DNA from: Candidatus Contendibacter sp. | GTDB lineage: Bacteria; Pseudomonadota; Gammaproteobacteria; Competibacterales; Competibacteraceae | Assembly: GCA_008933795.1 (NCBI GenBank) | Contig: WBUJ01000006.1 | Span: forward strand, 1 to 61,569 | Direction: 5' to 3' | DNA length: 61,569 nt | In this document: in pieces, positions 1 to 9,545 of the stretch | How the letters are laid out: each line of letters opens with the position of its first letter | Numbering within the stretch: position 1 is the stretch's first letter | The notes under the pieces: model-generated | What the model was told of the DNA's origin: nothing | Databases searched by the model: none | What the model saw: the letters and a program-made list of their open reading frames with translations, nothing else | Translations under genes and position numbers: made by a program

Positions 1-7
1 TTATGAA

Positions 8-994
8 TCAGGTCCGGTCGCCGGCGCCCTTGTGCCGATACTTGTCGAGCGCGACCGCGATGATGATGACCAGGCCCTTGATGACCAATTGCCAGAAGAA
101 CGACACGTTCATCAGGGTCAGGCCGTTGTTGAGGGTGGCGATGATCAGCGCGCCGAACAGGGTGCCGATCACGGTGCCGATGCCGCCGACGAAGCTGGTC
201 CCGCCGAGAATCACAGCGGCGATGGCGTCCAGCTCGTAGCCGGTGCCGAGCACGCCGTTGGCGCTGTACAGCCGGCTGGTGGTCATCACGCCGCCGAGGC
301 CGGCCAGCAGCCCGCTGAAGGCGTAGACGAACAGCATGACCTGTCCGACCTTGATGCCGGTCAGCCGCGCCGCCTGCGGATTGCCGCCGACGCCGTAGAT
401 GTAGATGCCAAGCACCGTATGCCGGAGCAGGAACCAGGTTGCCAGCAGGACCAGGAAAGCGATCACCACGATCCAGGGCAGCGGTCCCAGGTAGGCGTTG
501 CCGATCCAGGCGAAGTCGATCTTGCTGTTGATGATGGTGGTGCCGCCGGCCAGCAGGTAGGCCAGACCGCGCAAGGTGGTCATCGAACCCAGGGTGACGA
601 TGAACGGCGGCAGTCCGGCGTAGGCGACCAGCAGGCCGTTGAGCGCGCCCAGCACCAGGCCGATCAGCAGCGCGATGGGCACCGCCGCCCAGCCCAGTTC
701 GGGCATCAGCGACACCACCATCGCGGTGACCGCTGACACCGCCAGCACCGAGCCGACCGACAAGTCGATGCCGCCGGTGAGAATGACCACGGTCATGCCG
801 GTCGCCAGCACGATGTTGATGGACGCCTGCCGGACGATGTTCAGCAGGTTGTTCTCGGTCAGGAAGTTGGGCGCGATGAACGAGAAGATGACGGCGATCA
901 CGATCAATACCGGCAGGATGCCGGCCGTTTGAATCAGATTCGCCCAGAATTTCTTGTCGAGGGGTTTCGCTGGGGTGAGGACTTGTTCGGTCAT
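8..994 (-). CDS. Sugar ABC transporter permease, RbsC/XylH-like
   Basis: 328-aa multi-TM ORF with the BPD_transp_2 signature ([21 protein letters not shown]); overlaps the RbsA-like gene by 4 nt. Confidence 0.92.
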   Translation of the reverse strand: MTEQVLTPAKPLDKKFWANLIQTAGILPVLIVIAVIFSFIAPNFLTENNLLNIVRQASINIVLATGMTVVILTGGIDLSVGSVLAVSAVTAMVVSLMPELGWAAVPIALLIGLVLGALNGLLVAYAGLPPFIVTLGSMTTLRGLAYLLAGGTTIINSKIDFAWIGNAYLGPLPWIVVIAFLVLLATWFLLRHTVLGIYIYGVGGNPQAARLTGIKVGQVMLFVYAFSGLLAGLGGVMTTSRLYSANGVLGTGYELDAIAAVILGGTSFVGGIGTVIGTLFGALIIATLNNGLTLMNVSFFWQLVIKGLVIIIAVALDKYRHKGAGDRT

Positions 995-2556
995 GATTGC
1001 ACCATTTCGGTCGTGCCCGTCGCCAGGGCCATGATGTTTTCCTGAGTCGCCGCCGCGCCGCTGGAACCGCCGACTTCGCCGACGATGGCGCCTTCCCGCA
1101 TCACCAGAATGCGGTCGCTGATGCCGATGACTTCCGGCAGTTCGCTGGAGATGACCAGCACCGCGACGCCCTTGGTGGCCAGTTCGCTGATGATTCGGTA
1201 AATTTCGGCCTTGGCGCCGATGTCAACGCCCTTGGTCGGTTCGTCGAGGATCAGCACCTTCGGGTTGATCGCGATCCAGCGGGCGATGAGCAGCTTTTGC
1301 TGGTTGCCGCCGGACAGCGCGCCCGCCGTGACGAAGGGGCCGGCCACCCGAACCCGCAAATCCTGGATCGAACCGGCGGTCAGCCGCGCCATGGCGGCCC
1401 GGTTGAGCAGGCCGCCGGCCAGCGCGTCGCGGCCCAGCACGCTGATGGTGATGTTCTCGCGCACGCTCATATCGAGAAACAGGCCCTGCGCCTTGCGGTC
1501 TTCGGTCAGGTAGGCGATGCCGGCATGGATCGCATCCAGCGGATTGCGGAGGGTCAGGCGTTTCCCTTCCAGCCAGACCTCGCCGCCAATGATGCGGTCG
1601 GCGCCGAAGATCAGCCGCGCCAGTTCGCTGCGGCCCGCGCCGACCAGGCCGGCCAGCCCCAGCACTTCGCCGGCGTGGAGCGTCAGGTTGGACGGTTTCA
1701 CCCGCCGGCCGCCATCGGTCAACTCCCTGACCTCCAGCACCACCCGGTCGGTGGCGTGGCTGTGCTTGTCGAACAGGTTGGAGAGCGGCCGCCCGACCAT
1801 CATTTGCACCAGCCGCTCGGCGGACAGTTCGGCGCGCTCCAGCGTGCCGACATAGGTTCCGTCCCGCAGCACGCTCACCCGGTCGGACAGCTCGTAAATC
1901 TCCGCCATCCGGTGGCTGATATAAATGATGGCGATGTCTTCGTCCCGCAGCCGCTTGATCAGCTCGAACAAGCGGTCGGTTTCGCGGGTGGACAGCGCGG
2001 TGGTCGGTTCGTCCATGATCAAAATGTGGCTGCGCTGGTGCAGCGCGCGGGCGATTTCCACCTGCTGCTGCTCGGCGATGGACAGGGTGTTGACGACGGT
2101 GTCGGGACCGAACTCCGCGCCGAGCCGTTCCAGCACTTTGGCCGTCTCCCGGCGCATGGTCGCCCGGTCCGCCAGCACGCCGAACTGCTTGGGTTCATTG
2201 CCGAGGTAGATGTTCTCGGCCACGGTCAGGTTGGGGGCGAGACTGAGTTCCTGATAGATGATGGCGATGCCCGCCGCGCGGGCCGCCTTCGGGCCGGTGA
2301 TGGGCATCAACTGGCCGTCGATGCGGATTTCGCCGCCCGGATCGGCGGTGTAAGCGCCCGACAGAATCTTCATCAGGGTGCTTTTACCGGCGCCGTTTTC
2401 GCCCATCAGCGAATGAATCTCGCCGGTCCAGGCTTGCAGTTGCACGTTGTCGAGCGCCTTGACGCCGGGGAACGTCTTGCTGATGCCGCGCATTTCCAAA
2501 GCGGGCGCGCGGGCGGGAGCGGAGGTTGCAGCGGGGGAAACGGGAGTAGTGGCCAT
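991..2556 (-). CDS. Sugar ABC transporter ATP-binding protein, RbsA/MglA-like (two ABC domains)
   Basis: Two ATPase halves; Walker [10 protein letters not shown], signature [15 protein letters not shown], second signature [14 protein letters not shown]. Confidence 0.93.
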   Translation of the reverse strand: MATTPVSPAATSAPARAPALEMRGISKTFPGVKALDNVQLQAWTGEIHSLMGENGAGKSTLMKILSGAYTADPGGEIRIDGQLMPITGPKAARAAGIAIIYQELSLAPNLTVAENIYLGNEPKQFGVLADRATMRRETAKVLERLGAEFGPDTVVNTLSIAEQQQVEIARALHQRSHILIMDEPTTALSTRETDRLFELIKRLRDEDIAIIYISHRMAEIYELSDRVSVLRDGTYVGTLERAELSAERLVQMMVGRPLSNLFDKHSHATDRVVLEVRELTDGGRRVKPSNLTLHAGEVLGLAGLVGAGRSELARLIFGADRIIGGEVWLEGKRLTLRNPLDAIHAGIAYLTEDRKAQGLFLDMSVRENITISVLGRDALAGGLLNRAAMARLTAGSIQDLRVRVAGPFVTAGALSGGNQQKLLIARWIAINPKVLILDEPTKGVDIGAKAEIYRIISELATKGVAVLVISSELPEVIGISDRILVMREGAIVGEVGGSSGAAATQENIMALATGTTEMVQS

Positions 2557-2557
2557 G

Positions 2558-4033
2558 TCATTTCACCTCGCTGTCCAGGCCCATCGACGCCCGGTAAGCG
2601 GCCCGTTGTTTGTCGCGCCCGATGCGGTCGGTCAGGGCATTCCAGGCTTTGGCCACGTTGTTGAGGGCTTCCTGGGGCGAAATTTCAAAGTTCAGCGCCC
2701 GGGTCAACTGCACCTCCAGCGCCTGGGTGTAGGCGTAATGGCTGGGTATGCGCAGATCCAGGGCGACGTTCGGCGCGTTCACGCTGTTGAGTTGCGCGTC
2801 CAGGTACTGCTTGGCTTCTTCAGGGGTGAACAGCTTGAGCCAGCGTTCCCGCTGGAAATGGCTCTGGCGATAGGGATTGATGCCCGCTTGCGGGGTGATG
2901 ACCGCTTCGCCGCTGACGTCGGGACTGGACAGCCAGGCGATGAAATTCCAGGCCGCTTCGCTGTGGTCGCTGTTGGCGGGCACCGCCGCCTGCCAGCCGC
3001 CGAAGGCCAGAAATGGCGCGCGGCTGACTGCCGGGAAGCTGTCCCACTGCTGGGTCTTGTAGTTCCAGACCCGCTTCGAGCCGGGCAACAGGGCCGTGCC
3101 GACCTTGCCGGGGATCAGGCTGGTCTTGGGGTCGGCGGCGTTGACGCCGGTATCGCCCCAGTCAAAGTTCATCGCCACCGAACCGCCGGCGAAGATGTTG
3201 TGAATGTCCGCCGAAGTGAACCCCAGTGCGCCCGGTGGGGCGACGTTGAGGCCGTTAATATAGTCCTCCAGCGCCTTGACCCAGCCGGGATTGTTGATCT
3301 GGGCATCCATGGTGTCGGGGTCGAAGAACATCGAACCCGGCAGCTTCGGATGAAGGGTGTAGGCGGCGGCATGGGTGAAGAAGTACCAGAACTGCTCGCC
3401 GCCGCGCCGGTAAGCCTCCGCCGTACCCCACAGGTTCGCTGTGGGCCGGTTGAAGAATTCGGCGATTTGGTAGTACTGCTCCCAGGTCGCCGGTGGGGCC
3501 AGGTCGTAGCCATACTGCTCCTTGAACCGTTGTTGCTCCTTTGGATTGGCGAACAGATCCAGGCGGTAGTACAGGATGTGCTGGTCGCCGTCGATGGTTT
3601 GCGTGAGATAGCGACCATTCCACACCATCAGCCGGTCGCGGTAAACCGGCAGGATGTCGTTCCAGGCGTCAGTCCCGCGCATCATGGCTGGCATGTCCGC
3701 CAGATAGGGGGCGAAGTCCGGCGTATAGAACGGGCCAAAGGTGATGACGTCGAACTTGCCCTCGCCCGCGACCAGGGCGGTGAGATAGGTCTGATAGAGT
3801 TGATCGACCGGAAATTCCAGAATGTTGACCTTGCCGCAGGTCTGCTTTTCCCAGCCCTTGGCGGCTAGTTCGATGGCGCTGGCGATGAACGGACGGGTGC
3901 GGGTCCCCACATCCAGGGTGACGCCGCTGTAGTCCGGATTGCATTCGGCCGACGCCGTCGTCGCGCCAAGGGCCAGGCTAAGCAGGCCGGCCCGGATCAA
4001 GACAGAGGGTGCTATTTTCATCAGAGTTCGCAC
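2558..4033 (-). CDS. Extracellular solute-binding protein, family 1-like (MalE/SmoE type)
   Basis: Signal peptide ([14 protein letters not shown]) and SBP_bac_1-like sequence ([42 protein letters not shown]). Confidence 0.85.
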   Translation of the reverse strand: MRTLMKIAPSVLIRAGLLSLALGATTASAECNPDYSGVTLDVGTRTRPFIASAIELAAKGWEKQTCGKVNILEFPVDQLYQTYLTALVAGEGKFDVITFGPFYTPDFAPYLADMPAMMRGTDAWNDILPVYRDRLMVWNGRYLTQTIDGDQHILYYRLDLFANPKEQQRFKEQYGYDLAPPATWEQYYQIAEFFNRPTANLWGTAEAYRRGGEQFWYFFTHAAAYTLHPKLPGSMFFDPDTMDAQINNPGWVKALEDYINGLNVAPPGALGFTSADIHNIFAGGSVAMNFDWGDTGVNAADPKTSLIPGKVGTALLPGSKRVWNYKTQQWDSFPAVSRAPFLAFGGWQAAVPANSDHSEAAWNFIAWLSSPDVSGEAVITPQAGINPYRQSHFQRERWLKLFTPEEAKQYLDAQLNSVNAPNVALDLRIPSHYAYTQALEVQLTRALNFEISPQEALNNVAKAWNALTDRIGRDKQRAAYRASMGLDSEVK

Positions 4034-4050
4034 CTCGACGGAATAGGGTT

Positions 4051-4290
4051 TTAGGAGTAGCGGGGAAGAGGATTGTCACGCGCGCCAAGGCCGCGCATGG
4101 GGATGACGTCGCCGTGTTCCCTACAATGATAGGTGGCGATGGAGAAACCGTCGTTGGCGGTAAACCGATACTCGGTCAAACACTGCTGGCAGTGCGAGCA
4201 GACGTTGACGGAGATCAGGGTGTCGCCAGATTGCTTGAGGCCGAGAGCTGAATGCGCGTCATGCAGGTTCATGCCACGATACCCTTGCAA
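4051..4290 (-). CDS. Small putative zinc-ribbon protein of unknown function
   Basis: 79-aa ORF with CSHCQQC and YHCREH cysteine/histidine pairs, co-directional with the transporter genes. Confidence 0.45.
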   Translation of the reverse strand: MQGYRGMNLHDAHSALGLKQSGDTLISVNVCSHCQQCLTEYRFTANDGFSIATYHCREHGDVIPMRGLGARDNPLPRYS

Positions 4291-4376
4291 CGGAATGGCT
4301 AATGATGGATGCGGTATTCCCGGAGCGCGCGGGGGGCGATGCCCGTGCTCCGGACTTTCAAGCTGCGGCGCTCAAC

Positions 4377-5351
4377 TTAGAAGTAGTGCCGAGTGCCGAT
4401 GGAAATAACGTCCTGGTCGCCGTAGAGGGAAGCGTCGGCGTCGCGGCCGCTGTACTCGGCCCAAAGCAAGGTCCGTTTGCTGAAGTTGTACTGATAGCCA
4501 AGCCGCCAGTTATCGATGGTGTCCTCGCCGTCGATGCCGGTGTCGGTCTGACCATAGGCGGCCCGGACGGTGTTGTTGCCGAAGGCGTACTGGCCGGTAA
4601 GGTACCAGCTCTGGGCGTCGTCGCCGGTGGCGAGCGGTACGCCGCTCACCTTGATTTTGCGGTCGAAGTTCACGTCATTGAAATCACCCTCCTCGTAAAT
4701 CAGGCCGACCAGCCATTGATTGGCCTTATACCCCAGACCGAGGCCCCAGTTGGCCAGATCGAGATCGGCGGTCCGCCCGTCGCCAAGATCCACATTGCTG
4801 TCGCCTTCGAGCTGAATGTAGGTCAATCCGGCGAAGTACGGCCCCTGGTTGTACTTGACGTTCACGCTCCAGATGTCGACGCCGTCCGAGATGTTCGGAG
4901 TCCCCAGCACCGTGTCCGCCGCGCCGTCCAACACCAGCATCGCCTCGGCGCTGAAGCCGTTGAAGATCGGCGTCTGATAATCAATGTTGTTAGGCAAGGT
5001 TGACAGGGCGCCGTTCACGCCGGTTTCGCTGGTGACCGCGCCGCCCAAGTAGGTCGAGCCGTTGAGCACCTTGGAACTGTTCCAGACATCGATCACGTTG
5101 AGCACCTTCCAGTACGGCGAGTCCTGGGTGCCGAAGGTCAGGGTGCCGAAGCCGCCCTTGAGGCCGGCGAATTTCTGGTTGGTGCCGCCGAAATTGCCAC
5201 CCTCGGTCATGTCAACGCTGAATTCCCACTGATACAAGGCGCTCAGGCCACCCCCCAGATCCTCGGTGCCCTTGACGCCCAGTTTGGAGCCGTCATCGAC
5301 CACGTCCCAGTAGGAATCCTCGCCTTGGATATGGTTGTCGATGTAATCCAC
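4377..5351 (-). CDS. Gram-negative porin (16-strand type), N-terminus and signal peptide apparently missing
   Basis: Porin body (GSKLGVKGTEDLGGGLSALYQWEF; GTLTFGTQDSPYWKV; terminal TRHYF); starts at GTG with no signal peptide and an in-frame TGA just upstream. Confidence 0.78.
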   Translation of the reverse strand: MDYIDNHIQGEDSYWDVVDDGSKLGVKGTEDLGGGLSALYQWEFSVDMTEGGNFGGTNQKFAGLKGGFGTLTFGTQDSPYWKVLNVIDVWNSSKVLNGSTYLGGAVTSETGVNGALSTLPNNIDYQTPIFNGFSAEAMLVLDGAADTVLGTPNISDGVDIWSVNVKYNQGPYFAGLTYIQLEGDSNVDLGDGRTADLDLANWGLGLGYKANQWLVGLIYEEGDFNDVNFDRKIKVSGVPLATGDDAQSWYLTGQYAFGNNTVRAAYGQTDTGIDGEDTIDNWRLGYQYNFSKRTLLWAEYSGRDADASLYGDQDVISIGTRHYF

Positions 5352-5408
5352 AGGGTGGGTGTTGATCGGGAACTGCCTTTTTAAATCTCAAAAACTTAGT
5401 TTAGTTAG

Positions 5409-5530
5409 TATCTGACCGGAAACCCTGAAATCCAGTAGGTTAGGCTGAGCTTGCGAAGCCCAACATCCTGATCCTGTTGGGCAACGCTTCGCTTATGCCC
5501 AACCTACATCTCAGGTTTCCGTTCAGACAC
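5409..5530. repeat. Palindromic intergenic repeat / MITE-like element
   Basis: Arms TCTGACCGGAAACCCTGAAATCCAGTAGGTTAGGCTGAGCTTGCGAAGCCCAACA and the reverse complement of TGTTGGGCAACGCTTCGCTTATGCCCAACCTACATCTCAGGTTTCCGTTCAGA. Confidence 0.8.
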
Positions 5531-5627
5531 TGGTTAATACTTTGTCGCGCCGCTGGCCGGTTAGCTGGCCAGCAGAATTGCCTTGTGCGTTTGAATGTGG
5601 CAGGTGCGCCAGGTTGAGCGTCAGTAG

Positions 5628-5645
5628 CAGTAATCGTTTTCGCCA
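5628..5645. promoter_or_regulatory. Possible LacI-family operator (degenerate)
   Basis: AGTAATCGTTTTCGCC, matching the two better sites at 5685 and 5773 through TAATCGTTT. Confidence 0.4.
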
Positions 5646-5684
5646 ATCACTCACTTTTATTAATGGGAAAATCATGGATAATAT

Positions 5685-5700
5685 TTGTAATCGTTTACAA
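5685..5700. promoter_or_regulatory. LacI-family operator candidate
   Basis: TTGTAATCGTTTACAA, near-perfect palindrome with central CG, between the porin/ABC genes and the divergent LacI gene. Confidence 0.65.
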
Positions 5701-5772
5701 TTTATTTGTCAATAGCCCCCATGTAAAAATTTTTTATCGTGTACATGCCAATTGCTACCGTGTAATAATGAG

Positions 5773-5786
5773 AGTAATCGTTTACT
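5773..5786. promoter_or_regulatory. LacI-family operator candidate
   Basis: AGTAATCGTTTACT, near-palindrome 26 bp upstream of the regulator start codon. Confidence 0.65.
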
Positions 5787-5811
5787 TTTTACCCTGCGAG
5801 GAAAAGCAGTA

Positions 5812-6801
5812 ATGGCTCAGATTAAAGATGTCGCCAAGCAGGCAGGAGTCTCGGTGGCGTCGGTGTCGCGGGTGATGGCGGGCCACGCCGGGGTGAGCGA
5901 AGCCACCCGCCAGCGAGTGCTGGATGCGGTCCAGGCGCTGGATTACCGGCCCGACCTGGCGGCGCGGCGGTTGCGGTCGCGGCGCACCGACACCATCGGT
6001 CTGATCGTGTCGGATATTCGCAATCCGTTCTTTACCGAGATCAGCCGCGCGGTCGAGGACGTGGCCTATCAGCATCGGATGCGGGTGATTTTGTGCAACG
6101 CCGACGAAGACCCGGAGAAGGAGGCGTTGTATCTGGACCTGATGCGGGACGAAAACGTCAGCGGGGTGATCCTGTCGCCCACGCTGCCGACGCTGGTCCG
6201 GTTTCGCTCAAGCGATTACCCGTTTCCGGTGGTGCTGGTGGACCGCTGCGACCGCGATACCGCCGCCGACGCCGTGGTGCTGGACAACGTGGATTCGGCT
6301 TATCGCCTGACCGCGCATCTAATCGAACGGGGCTATCGGCGAATCGCGTTTATCTATGGCGTGACCAGCGCCACCGGTCGGCAGCGGCATGAAGGCTATG
6401 TCACGGCCATGGCCACCCACGGGTTGGAAACCCTGGCCAAGGGGGTGCCGGCGACGGTCGAAGCCGCTCGCGCCGCTGCTAGCGAACTGGCGCGTAGCCG
6501 GCCCTTGCCCGATGCGTTGGCGGCCAGCAACGGCCTCATCCTGCTCGGGCTGACCGAGGCTTTGCGGGAGGCGAAGCTGCGGTTTCCCCAACCGATCGCG
6601 CTGGCCGGCTTCGACGACTTGCCCTGGACCCGGCTGGTGGAACCGGGCATCACCGTGATCGCCCAGCCGACCTACGACCTCGGCCAAGCCGCCATCGACC
6701 TGCTGTTGCAGCGGATCGCCCACCCGGCCCAGTCGGTGCGCCGCGTGGTGATGCGCGGGGAGCTGATCGAGCGGGGATCGAGCGCCAAGCGGGGCGGGTG
6801 A
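5812..6801 (+). CDS. LacI-family transcriptional regulator
   Basis: N-terminal HTH MAQIKDVAKQAGVSVASVSRVMAGHAGVSEATRQRVLDAV and periplasmic-binding-like effector domain; ATG at 5812 preferred. Confidence 0.95.
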   Translation: MAQIKDVAKQAGVSVASVSRVMAGHAGVSEATRQRVLDAVQALDYRPDLAARRLRSRRTDTIGLIVSDIRNPFFTEISRAVEDVAYQHRMRVILCNADEDPEKEALYLDLMRDENVSGVILSPTLPTLVRFRSSDYPFPVVLVDRCDRDTAADAVVLDNVDSAYRLTAHLIERGYRRIAFIYGVTSATGRQRHEGYVTAMATHGLETLAKGVPATVEAARAAASELARSRPLPDALAASNGLILLGLTEALREAKLRFPQPIALAGFDDLPWTRLVEPGITVIAQPTYDLGQAAIDLLLQRIAHPAQSVRRVVMRGELIERGSSAKRGG

Positions 6802-6863
6802 CCGTTCCTGCCGCTCGCGCACGAACCGCCTGTTGCTGCCGCATCAATTCTGATGGGTCATAG

Positions 6864-6895
6864 CCTGGCTCCCGCGCTCCAGCGTGGGAACTCCG
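6864..6895. repeat. REP-like hairpin (CTGGCTCCCGCGCTCCAGCGTGGGAAC)
   Basis: Imperfect palindrome; a related copy lies at 13255-13286. Confidence 0.55.
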
Positions 6896-6903
6896 CCCCA
6901 CAT

Positions 6904-6934
6904 AAAAAAGCCCGGTTCGACGCCGGGCTTTTCG
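6904..6934. terminator. Bidirectional Rho-independent terminator
   Basis: AAAAAGCCCGG-TTCGACG-CCGGGCTTTT between the convergent lacI-type gene and cupin pseudogene. Confidence 0.85.
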
Positions 6935-6947
6935 TTCACCTGCTCGC

Positions 6948-7280
6948 TCAATCCGCTGGTGGTAGGTAATCCTCCCGCACCGGCGAGAACACCTCGACCG
7001 CTACGGCGTCGGCCAAAGCGAGCGCGCCGTGTTCGACGTTAGCCGGGATGCACCAGGCATCCCCGGCGCGGGCGTCGAACTCCCGGTCGCCGATCTGGAG
7101 CCGGAGTTGCCCCTAGACCAGGTAGCCGGTCTGTTCGTAGGGGTGTGCGTGAGCGGGCAGGACGCTGCCCCGGCCGAGCCGGAACTCCGCCAACAGCGTG
7201 TTCTTGCCGAAGACCCGCGTTTTTTGCCGGATGCCCAGCAGCAACTCCCGGTAGCCGCTCGCTTGCTGAGTGTCAAACAT
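6948..7280 (-). pseudogene. Small cupin-domain gene interrupted by an in-frame TAG
   Basis: MFDTQQ...[20 protein letters not shown]-[TAG 7113-7115]-GQLRLQIGDREFDARAGDAWCIPANVEHGALA...PPAD*; frame stays open past the stop and completes a cupin motif. Confidence 0.75.
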
Positions 7281-7299
7281 GATGGTTGTGTCCTGATCT

Positions 7300-7490
7300 G
7301 TGTTGCCGAATGTCACCCGTTCCGAATGGACGATGCCGCGCCCGGCCGCCATCAGATCGATCGCGCCCGGATCGACGCGCTGGATATGGCCCAAGCTATC
7401 GCGGTGAATCAGAGCGCCGGAGTACAGACAGGTCACGGTGGCCAGGCCGATGTGCGGAAGGCGCGGCTCCATCGGTTGAGAGGCAACGAT
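7300..7490 (-). pseudogene. Pirin fragment
   Basis: [48 protein letters not shown] matches the pirin core; the expected upstream and downstream parts are absent. Confidence 0.65.
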
Positions 7491-7689
7491 TGTAACGGGC
7501 CAGCCGATCCCCAAGCCACTGCATCCACCCACCGGAACCGAACCTCCTGGTGCAGTTGCCTGTCGGAACGCGCCGGCGGTCAGGGCTGCACTCGAAAACG
7601 GGGGATCGAAGCCTCGCGGTGCGGCGCGAACGGGCGCTGCGGTGTTGGATCTCCGTCGCACCTCGCTGCTCCGGATTTCTGCTACCTTC

Positions 7690-7804
7690 TATAGCGCTCC
7701 TATCTGAGTGGTGGAATCGCCACGGTCGAACCACCCTGGCGCTGCGCGCCACCCCTCCTTGGCCAAGGAGGGGAATTTCCACAACCTGCATTAGGAGTGC
7801 TATA
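7690..7804. mobile_element. MITE-like element, copy 1 (TATAGCGCTCCTA / TAGGAGTGCTATA termini)
   Basis: ~13-bp terminal inverted repeats with outer TA; inverted copy at 58445-58574 shares most of the internal sequence. Confidence 0.8.
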
Positions 7805-7845
7805 TCCCTGCACGAGCGATGAACAGCGATGCCTAAGGAGGCCCC

Positions 7846-9321
7846 ATGAGCGACGCGAACGGCGTGATGATGCAGTACTTCCATTGGTATTCGCCGGACG
7901 ATGGCCGCCTCTGGGACGAAGTGGGCCGCCAAGCCGACGCGCTCGCCCAGACCGGGTTTACCGCCCTGTGGCTGCCGCCCGCCTACAAGGGGATCGGCGG
8001 CAGCCATGAGGTCGGTTATGGAGTCTACGACCTGTACGATCTGGGTGAATTCGAGCAAAAAGGCTCCGTTCGCACCAAGTACGGGACCCGTCAACAGTAT
8101 CTCCAAGCTATCGCGGCGCTGCACGCCGCCGGCCTCCACGTCTACGCCGACGCCGTGCTCAACCATCGCATCGGCGGCGACGCCACCGAAACGACCCGCG
8201 CCACGCCGTTTCTCCAGGAGGACCGATTGCATCCCGTGGGCGAGTTACGGGAAGTTCAGGTCTACACCCATTTCACCTTTCCAGGGCGCCGGGGCCAATA
8301 CTCGCCGTTCGAATGGCATTGGCCGCATTTCGATGCTGTTGACTACGATGCCAAGACCCAGGAATCGAACCGGGTCTACTTGTTCGAGGGCAAGCAATTC
8401 GATGACCAGGTCGCCCTGGAAAAAGGTAATTTTGCCTACCTGATGGGGTGCGATCTGGATTTCCAGAATGAAGAGGTGCGAGCCGAACTCACCCGCTGGG
8501 GCCAGTGGTATCTCGACGCCACCGGCGTGGATGGCTTTCGGCTGGACGCGATCAAACACATCTCAGCGTGGTTTTTCCCGGCCTGGCTGGACGAGCTGGA
8601 GCGGTGCGCCGGCAAGGATTTGTTCGTCGTGGGCGAGTATTGGTCGTCCGATATCCACACCTTGCACGGGTACCTGGACCGCATGGGGGCGCGAATGTCG
8701 GTCTTCGACGTGCCGCTGCACTACAACTTCCATGCGGCCAGCCGTTCGGGCGGACAGTACGACATGCGGTGCATTCTGGACGGTACGCTCGTGCAGCAGC
8801 GGCCGGATCAGGCCGTGACCTTCGTGGAAAATCACGACTCACAACCTTTGCAGGCCCTGGAATCGGTGGTCGAACCCTGGTTCAAGCCCCTAGCCTACGC
8901 CCTGATCCTCCTGCGGCGGGAAGGCTATCCCTGCGTGTTCCACGCCGACTATTACGGCGCTGAGTACGAGGACCGAGGCCGGGACGGGCAACCCTATCGG
9001 ATCGTCATGCCCTCTCACCGCCCGCTGATCGACAAATTTCTGTATGCCCGCCGCCATTACGCCCACGGGCTCCAGTACGACTATTTTGACCACTGGAACC
9101 GGATTGGCTGGACCCGGCTGGGCGATGCCGAACACCCCAACGCCATGGCGGTGCTGCTCAGCGACGGGATCGGCGGTAGCCAGTGGATGGAAGTCGGCAA
9201 AGCCAACGCCAAATTTGTGGACCTGACCGAACACGTCAAGGAACCGGTGTACACGAACGACGCCGGCTGGGGCGAGTTCCACTGCCAGGGCGGTTCGGTC
9301 TCGGTGTGGATTCAGGACTAG
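7846..9321 (+). CDS. amyA: Cytoplasmic alpha-amylase (GH13)
   Basis: GVMMQYFHWYSPDDGRLWDEV; conserved GVDGFRLDAIKHI, VGEYW and FVENHDSQP motifs; MSDANG start after an AGGAGG-like RBS. Confidence 0.95.
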   Translation: MSDANGVMMQYFHWYSPDDGRLWDEVGRQADALAQTGFTALWLPPAYKGIGGSHEVGYGVYDLYDLGEFEQKGSVRTKYGTRQQYLQAIAALHAAGLHVYADAVLNHRIGGDATETTRATPFLQEDRLHPVGELREVQVYTHFTFPGRRGQYSPFEWHWPHFDAVDYDAKTQESNRVYLFEGKQFDDQVALEKGNFAYLMGCDLDFQNEEVRAELTRWGQWYLDATGVDGFRLDAIKHISAWFFPAWLDELERCAGKDLFVVGEYWSSDIHTLHGYLDRMGARMSVFDVPLHYNFHAASRSGGQYDMRCILDGTLVQQRPDQAVTFVENHDSQPLQALESVVEPWFKPLAYALILLRREGYPCVFHADYYGAEYEDRGRDGQPYRIVMPSHRPLIDKFLYARRHYAHGLQYDYFDHWNRIGWTRLGDAEHPNAMAVLLSDGIGGSQWMEVGKANAKFVDLTEHVKEPVYTNDAGWGEFHCQGGSVSVWIQD

Positions 9322-9545
9322 ACCGGGCTGCCCCGCCGCCGCATCCACCGCCATCAGGGGTTCGAAAAGCGGCCCACCGAGGCAAAAAACCGCCAGGGGC
9401 TGGCTCCAGGCTTCAAGCTCCATCGGGTGACCGATTCGCCTGGGTCAAAAAACACGTGGGCTGATGCAGCGAAGGACTCCACGGCAAGCGGTGGGGTATC
9501 CCGAACGCTGGTTCGGCTCGTAGACCGGCGCTCGGGTTCGTGACC

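Noticed and set aside
997-2664. 555-aa plus-strand ORF
   Set aside because: Antisense to the RbsA-like gene with no recognisable domain; His/Gln/Asp-rich shadow composition
2447-3868. 473-aa plus-strand ORF
   Set aside because: Shadow of the family-1 binding-protein gene
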